64,000 nucleotides of DNA from Polytrichum commune (lineage: Eukaryota > Streptophyta > Polytrichopsida > Polytrichales > Polytrichaceae). The stretch spans positions 36,027,081 through 36,091,080 of the forward strand of contig OX485809.1 in assembly GCA_950295325.1 (NCBI GenBank), given 5' to 3'. This document shows, piece after piece, positions 59,351-64,000 of the stretch (its first letter is position 1; each line of letters begins with the position of its first letter). Made by a program: the position numbers and the translations under genes. Below the pieces are notes generated by a model. The model saw nothing but the letters and a program-made list of their open reading frames with translations. It searched no databases and was not told the origin of the DNA.

Positions 59351-59870
59351 GAAGTTGGTAGGATTGTGTTAGCATGATTATAGTTTAATACGTAATTATA
59401 GCAATATAAATTACACATATGTGTGCTCTTCAAAATTGGGGCAGAGTTTGGGTAGAACTTACGAATACTATATTGTTTGGAGTTGGATGAATATCCATTT
59501 ACTATATTTCAAAAAAAAATGAAGTTCATCTTATTATTATGTTTGGGACTATATTGTCGAATGAAGAAATATGCATTTATTACATGCACTTTGTATGTTG
59601 CAATGTCTATATTCTATTGTGCATGCTAATAATAGAAATCAGTTTATATGTTTTTTGGGTGAAACTTGTTTGGAGTGCTCTACCCAATGTGTTTTTGTTG
59701 ATGAAGTTGGTGTCGAGTGCTCTACCATATGTGCTTATGTCCGCACATCATAGATTTGGGATATTAGAACATATAATATAATTGAGATTGTTGACAATAT
59801 AGTTTCGGGCCTCTTCAAGTTCTTTGATCCATATATTAATTTGAGACTAGAGAAAGTCTCAATTTAACGA
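59351..59870. other. 3' flank of the DDE-like gene
   Basis: AT-rich sequence. A direct repeat GTGGAGTGCTCTACCMWATGTG type occurs at about 59670-59735. No polyadenylation signal can be assigned confidently. Confidence 0.4.
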
Positions 59871-59875
59871 ATATA

Positions 59876-60180
59876 GTGTTTAGGGTGTTTAGTGTTTGAT
59901 GCACTAAATATGAACGCATACACAAAATATCAATCACCTTTGAAAGTAAGTAACAATAAATGTAAACTCAAACACTATATATCAACTATGAAATATGTGG
60001 AAGTTACATGTTTGAATTTAGTGTCAATAAAGACATGAAAAAAAATTTAGCAATGATAAAAGGAGAATTTCAACATATCTTCTAGCAAATCTTCTAACAC
60101 TAAGTATCAAAGAATCAGAAATTAGTGTTGAGCAATGTAGGGTGGTAACAACATTGAGTATGATCAAACACTAAATATCC
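59876..60180 (+). repeat. Direct repeat, right copy, flanking the DDE-like gene
   Basis: Partner of 54130-54410, same orientation; shares GAACGCATACAC, AAGTAAGTAACAATAAATGT, AACTCAAACACTATATATC, GCAATGATAAAAGGAGAA and GTAGGGTGGTAACAAC. Confidence 0.7.
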
Positions 60181-60444
60181 TATTTAGTGTAGTGCCTGTT
60201 TAACACACATTTGCCTTACCCTAAAGGGTAGCACAAGGGAACGTTATGGGAGCTCCGCAAGCCCAATGACCACTTAATTAGGCCAAATATTAGATGATCA
60301 GAGACTCCTCTTTATGAGCTGAAAAGCCATGAATTTTTTTTAAGTCTACTACAGGCTATGTTGGATGAAACTCAAAAGCCATGGACAAAGACTTTCTCCA
60401 CAAACACATTTTGGGGTAATAGCTGCCAAAACACACTACTTAGA

Positions 60445-60809
60445 CACTCCAACCTCTGTAATATTACGCTTGTGGTAACCAAAGTGCACGTGATATAAAG
60501 GATTTTTGTAATGTTAACATGGATGCGTGATATAAATAAATAAATAAATAGTGTAGCATGTGACATTATGGAATAAGACAAAGTCAACACTGCAATAATG
60601 ATAATAATTTTAATGATGACAACATGATGCGTGTGGACTTGCAGTTTGAGTTCTTTGGTGATTTACTTTAATGTCAAAACCCATGATATATGGGAGGGAA
60701 GCGTGACAACAAAAAATGAGATTTAAATTGAGAGTATCCCTTCTCTAGGGTTTCGGGATATAAGAGGAGGAGTGACATTAAGGAGGTTGGTTGTATGGAA
60801 TTTAGAGTG
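60445..60809 (+). mobile_element. CACTCTAAACTC-family MITE, shortened copy
   Basis: Starts CACTCCAACCTCTGTAATAT and ends GGAATTTAGAGTG followed by TA. Internal blocks AACCAAAGTGCACGTGATAT, AATGTTAACATGGATGCGTG, GTGTAGCATGTGACATTATG and CTTCTCTAGGGTTTCGGGAT match 17811-18291. A (TAAA)n expansion lies at 60533-60549. Confidence 0.72.
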
Positions 60810-60868
60810 TACTGCCCTTACATTTTGGGGTCCACGTTTAGGTGTGTACAATATTATGAGCCCAGTTG

Positions 60869-61086
60869 CACTGATTATCCCAATTAGTGCGTGTTACTAT
60901 TCGGAGGTATGGAGTCCTATAACTATTTAATGAGAATGTAATATTTTGCCAAGCAAAGTCGTTTATGTTCTATAATGTCTAAACGACTTATTAAACTTTT
61001 GTTAGTAAAAATTTGAACTCCTGAGTAAGATGTTATTGCACTGAATAGTTTTGAATAGTAACAATCACTAATTGGGATAAGCAGTG
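60869..61086. mobile_element. MITE, CACTGATTATCCCAATTA family (copy 5, best ends)
   Basis: Left end CACTGATTATCCCAATTAGTG-type and right end its near-perfect inverse (CACTAATTGGGATAAGCAGTG-type, one mismatch in about 21 bp). 218 bp; core TTTTGCCAAGCAAAGTCG and GAACTCCTGAGTAAGA. No clear target duplication. Confidence 0.8.
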
Positions 61087-61284
61087 TAGTGAACTCGTCA
61101 TTTAGCTCCTTCCCTGCCGGTAGCAAGAGCTTACTAACCAATAGAATTTGAACCATGACCATGTTTCTTGGGCAAATGCCCCTATTAGTCTTGAGCCCAC
61201 AAACTAAAAATTGAAGGAGAAAGTGAAGGGGAGGCCACATATGTTCGAAAATGCCGGTTTTGGAACGGATTTGGTAGGCCAAGG

Positions 61285-63031
61285 TGTGAGCCCAAAAGGG
61301 TGCCCACATTTAGTCTTAGACCCTTGAAACGTTAGTTGATGCACTTTGAAGTAGCATGTTACTTCACAAAAATATAAAAAGAGTGAAATGTTAGTCTTAG
61401 AAGTACCATGTTGTAAGAGGCTAGGATGTGAGTTGTTATTGTGTTTTTACCTTCGGAAGGATTTGAGTGAATGAGGATAGGTAAGGAGAACTTGGATTGA
61501 GTAGTTAGTGAGTAGGCTAGTACAAATGGATGGAGACAACCAAAGTGACTCAAGAGGCAAGTGCATTCGAATTGGGATGAATGGAGGATCACATGGAGCG
61601 CACAAGTGGACCACCTCATCATGGCCACTTAATGGGGAAGGCCCAAGGAAGAATGCAAGGTGGAGGATAAGCAAATTCTCAAAGCACCAATCAAATCACG
61701 AGTTAAGCATCGTGGTTTGAATTAAGTGGTGAGCGACGATTTGGGAAAGTAAGGGGAGAAAGTTATGGCGGCGGAAAGCGAAGGAGGCTAAGTTTGGGTT
61801 GAAGCATCCCAAGTTTGGTAAAGTGTGGTAGGTAGAAAGCCAAGGCTAGTTAAATGTTCGAATTAGGATCCTTGTTGATCATTTGAGGGAGGAAGGCTTA
61901 GAAGATAGGATTGGCGCCTACTAAGTAGGAGGAAATCTCAAGGGCTTATCGTGAGCCTTGAGGGTGCTCACCCCCTCAAGCTTACTATATAATCCCTCAT
62001 TCTTCCCTCACTCATCCTCTCTTTCCTTTGTGCTCCAAGGCACCCCACGAGTTATAAGTGTGGGTGTGGGAAGCCATATTGGAGCACATGTGTGTGCTTA
62101 GTTTTTAGTTTGAGAGCCAAGGCTTGTTAGCCTTGAAGAGGGCTTGACCTCTTGGTAGAATTAGTGTTGACGTGAAGGATTTTAAAGTTAATTCATGATT
62201 CCAATTTGTGGTACTTAAAGTTCATGTTTTGAATACACGTGGTTGCAAGTTCCATGTTTAAGAGTTGAGCACTTGATGTTGTGATGAGTGCAAAAATATA
62301 CTTGTGTGGATTAGTTAGTCTTAGTGAAGTTAGGAAATTCTCTCTCCCCCTCTCCTCTAGGATTTTAGGATTTTAGGATTAGAGAAGAATTGTGTGATTA
62401 GAAAGGGGTTGTTAGTAGAATTAGGGAAATTAGGTAGGAAGATTAGTTAAGGGCTTGAATAATTAGTGAGGTAGTTGGGGATTACAACTACAAAGTTGTG
62501 GGTTCATGAAGGAGCTGGGTTTGTTTAGTTAGAAAGTAAAGAGCTGGGTTTATGAAGGAGCTGGGTTTGTTTAGTTAGAAGCTAAGAAGCTGGGTTTATG
62601 AAGGAGCTGGGTTTATGAAGGAGCTAGGTTTATGTAATTAGAAAGTAAAGAGATGGGTTCATGAAGGAGCTTAGTAGATAGCCTACCTAATTAGCTCATA
62701 GACAAGTAGTTAGTTACATTATGCTAGTTAGTGTTATGTGTGGCTTTCACAAGTAAATGTATTTGAGATTGACTATAGAGAATAGTGTTTTTTTAACACT
62801 TGCATCCTCTCTTTAAAAATAAACCACGTGCACAACTTAATGGAGAATGTGGAGCACTCTCGCGATGGCAAGACAAAGGAAGCAAAGACCAAAGTTAAAT
62901 CCAAGACCACTTGAAGGGTGAACCTTGCACTATGGACTCATCCAAGTCCAAATCCAATACCGCGGAGGAATGTGAGCCCAAACCCACTACTCGGACTACG
63001 GACGCTTAAGGGTGGGGGGTTTGGCCTCACA
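61285..63031 (+). mobile_element. 5' LTR of a Ty3-type retrotransposon (family copy 3)
   Basis: Begins TGTGAGCCCAAAAGGGTGCC and ends GTTTGGCCTCACA (1,747 bp), matching both ends of the solo LTRs at 2310-3854 and 36739-37962 in the opposite orientation. It is followed by a primer-site-like TGGTGCGTCCGCCGGGA (63036-63052), close to the tRNA-Asp-type site (TGGCGCCGTNGCCGGGG) of Ty3-type Tat/Athila elements. The 5 bases before it are CAAGG. TATA-like CTTACTATATAATCCC at about 61980 could be the LTR promoter. Confidence 0.85.
62490..62670. repeat. Tandem repeat in LTR copy 3 (GAAGGAGCTGGGTTT units)
   Basis: Units of TGAAGGAGCTGGGTTTGTTT and AGTTAGAAAGTAAAGAGCTG recur four to five times. Inverted, the unit contains CCCAGCTCC, echoing the CCAGCTGC of the tandem blocks in the other two LTR copies. 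Confidence 0.75.
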
Positions 63032-63035
63032 TAAT

Positions 63036-63052
63036 TGGTGCGTCCGCCGGGA
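63036..63052 (+). promoter_or_regulatory. Probable primer-binding site (tRNA-Asp type)
   Basis: TGGTGCGTCCGCCGGGA lies 4 nt after the LTR end. Minus-strand DNA synthesis of the retroelement would start here. The match to plant tRNA-Asp is imperfect and from memory of family consensus. Confidence 0.55.
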
Positions 63053-64000
63053 GCGAAGCGGAAGGTAGTTACAAGACTTGGAGGCGACTAGGAGACTTGG
63101 AGGCAACTAGGAAAAATTGGAGACACAAACTTGAGAGAAGGGAAGGAGCACCCGAAACTCGGTAAGTATTCTCTCTTTGGGTTACATTTGAATTCATTGT
63201 ATTTCAACTATTCCTTGGAATGAATTGCATTGTCAATTACGCAAATTCATTTTTGAGGAAGGAGCGCGGCGAAGGTACGTCCTCAACCTTTTTGGGGATT
63301 TGCTAAGAACTTAAAAGGAACCTATAACCGAGTAGCTCATTAAAACATTAGAGGGTAAATTCACCTTAGGACATTGAACTTTGACACTCACCTCGGGGTG
63401 AGTCTCAAAGTTTTGGGAGTTGTCATTTCATGCTCTAGATTAAATTAATATTTCACAAAGTTTATGGTGTTGTTACATTGAGTCACGATTGAGGGGAGTG
63501 CTAACTCACAGGGGGATGCGATTGCTCAAGGTATGTTTATTTCTTCAAAGTGAACTCATTAACTAATTAAGGAATGCCTTTTGTACTCGTGATTGTTGTT
63601 ATCCGTTGTAGAGGGTAATTTCCGAATTGTGGATGGTGTGAGAAGTTGAAGGGTGAAGCCTCGACTTTTAACATAATCTACTCGGAAGGTCACCCCCTCA
63701 CAATCGGTATTGTGGTGAGTGTTAATTTGCGGGAAGGTGCGGAGGTGATGCTCCGACTTAACCAAAAAATTAACATGAACATGCCTATCCCCTATTGGGA
63801 TTCTTTCACCTAAGTGGGCTTGCAGGTTCTTTTCCTCACCTCCTAAAAAAATTATAACCACACCAAGACAAGTGAAAATATTAAGAGGAGAATTGCTAGG
63901 ATTATGTGTGGTCAAGTGAGGGTCGATCGATTCTTATGGAATGCAAGGTAGGACTCGCTCACAAAAACCAAGTTTGATAGTAGGACTAGAGAAATCTACT
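63053..64000 (+). mobile_element. Leader/internal region of the Ty3-type element, runs off the window
   Basis: Sequence after the primer site has GAGGCGACTAGGAGACTTGG repeats and a strong splice-donor-like CGGTAAGTATTC (63160-63171), as seen in leaders of some Tat/Ogre-type elements. No gag frame is visible before the window ends; the long minus-strand ORF here is likely chance. Confidence 0.5.

Noticed and set aside
61280..63031. Third solo LTR
   Set aside because: A primer-site-like sequence and retroelement leader follow directly, so it is better explained as the 5' LTR of an element extending beyond the window.

Overview
This is a eukaryotic, plant-type nuclear sequence. It is AT-rich, has an interstitial (CCCTAAA)n telomere tract at about 53.2 kb, has GT-AG introns of 127-210 bp, and is packed with plant-style transposable elements (Ty3-type LTRs, a LINE with RNase H, a tRNA-derived SINE, pogo-like, hAT-like and other TIR elements). 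I cannot name the species; a large-genome streptophyte (charophyte, bryophyte or seedless vascular plant) is an inference. I see no conventional housekeeping gene. Nearly all coding sequence belongs to mobile or mobile-like genes, and most of it is broken.

Layout, left to right. 0.2-0.8 kb: small TIR element with 8-bp target duplication. 2.3-3.9 kb: solo LTR. 3.9-7.4 kb: a 3.5-kb TIR transposon filled by about 21 short palindromes in an alternating-spacer array. 7.4-8.5 kb: SINE and MITE-like repeats. 8.5-28 kb: repeat-rich, gene-poor DNA with several MITE families, some nested. 28.6-31.2 kb: a TG...CA element with CTTTG duplications and a gag-like reading frame. 34.5-35.2 kb: hAT-like element carrying a 91-codon ORF. 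36.2-42.8 kb: two pogo-like transposase pseudogenes and two LINE fragments; a solo LTR sits inside the coding sequence of one pogo copy.

43.8-59.4 kb is the most unusual part. Two gene sets face away from each other. On the minus strand (50.6 to 43.8 kb) there is a multi-exon gene with an IDGQH motif, broken by four in-frame stops, followed by an FCP1-like HAD phosphatase exon and a small two-exon frame. On the plus strand (56.3-59.35 kb) an intact two-exon gene encodes a 976-residue protein with a DDE-like motif set (DKMD, LDNC, GHTHDD). Between, upstream and inside these genes lie about 39 copies of a 22-bp palindrome, GTTTGGGTCG + 2 nt + CGACCCAAAC. They occur in introns, in two tandem arrays (158-bp and 78-bp periods), and inside one coding exon. 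I saw no copy elsewhere in the window.

59.9-61.1 kb holds more MITEs. From 61.3 kb to the end lies the 5' LTR and leader of a Ty3-type element of the same family as the two solo LTRs, continuing beyond the window.
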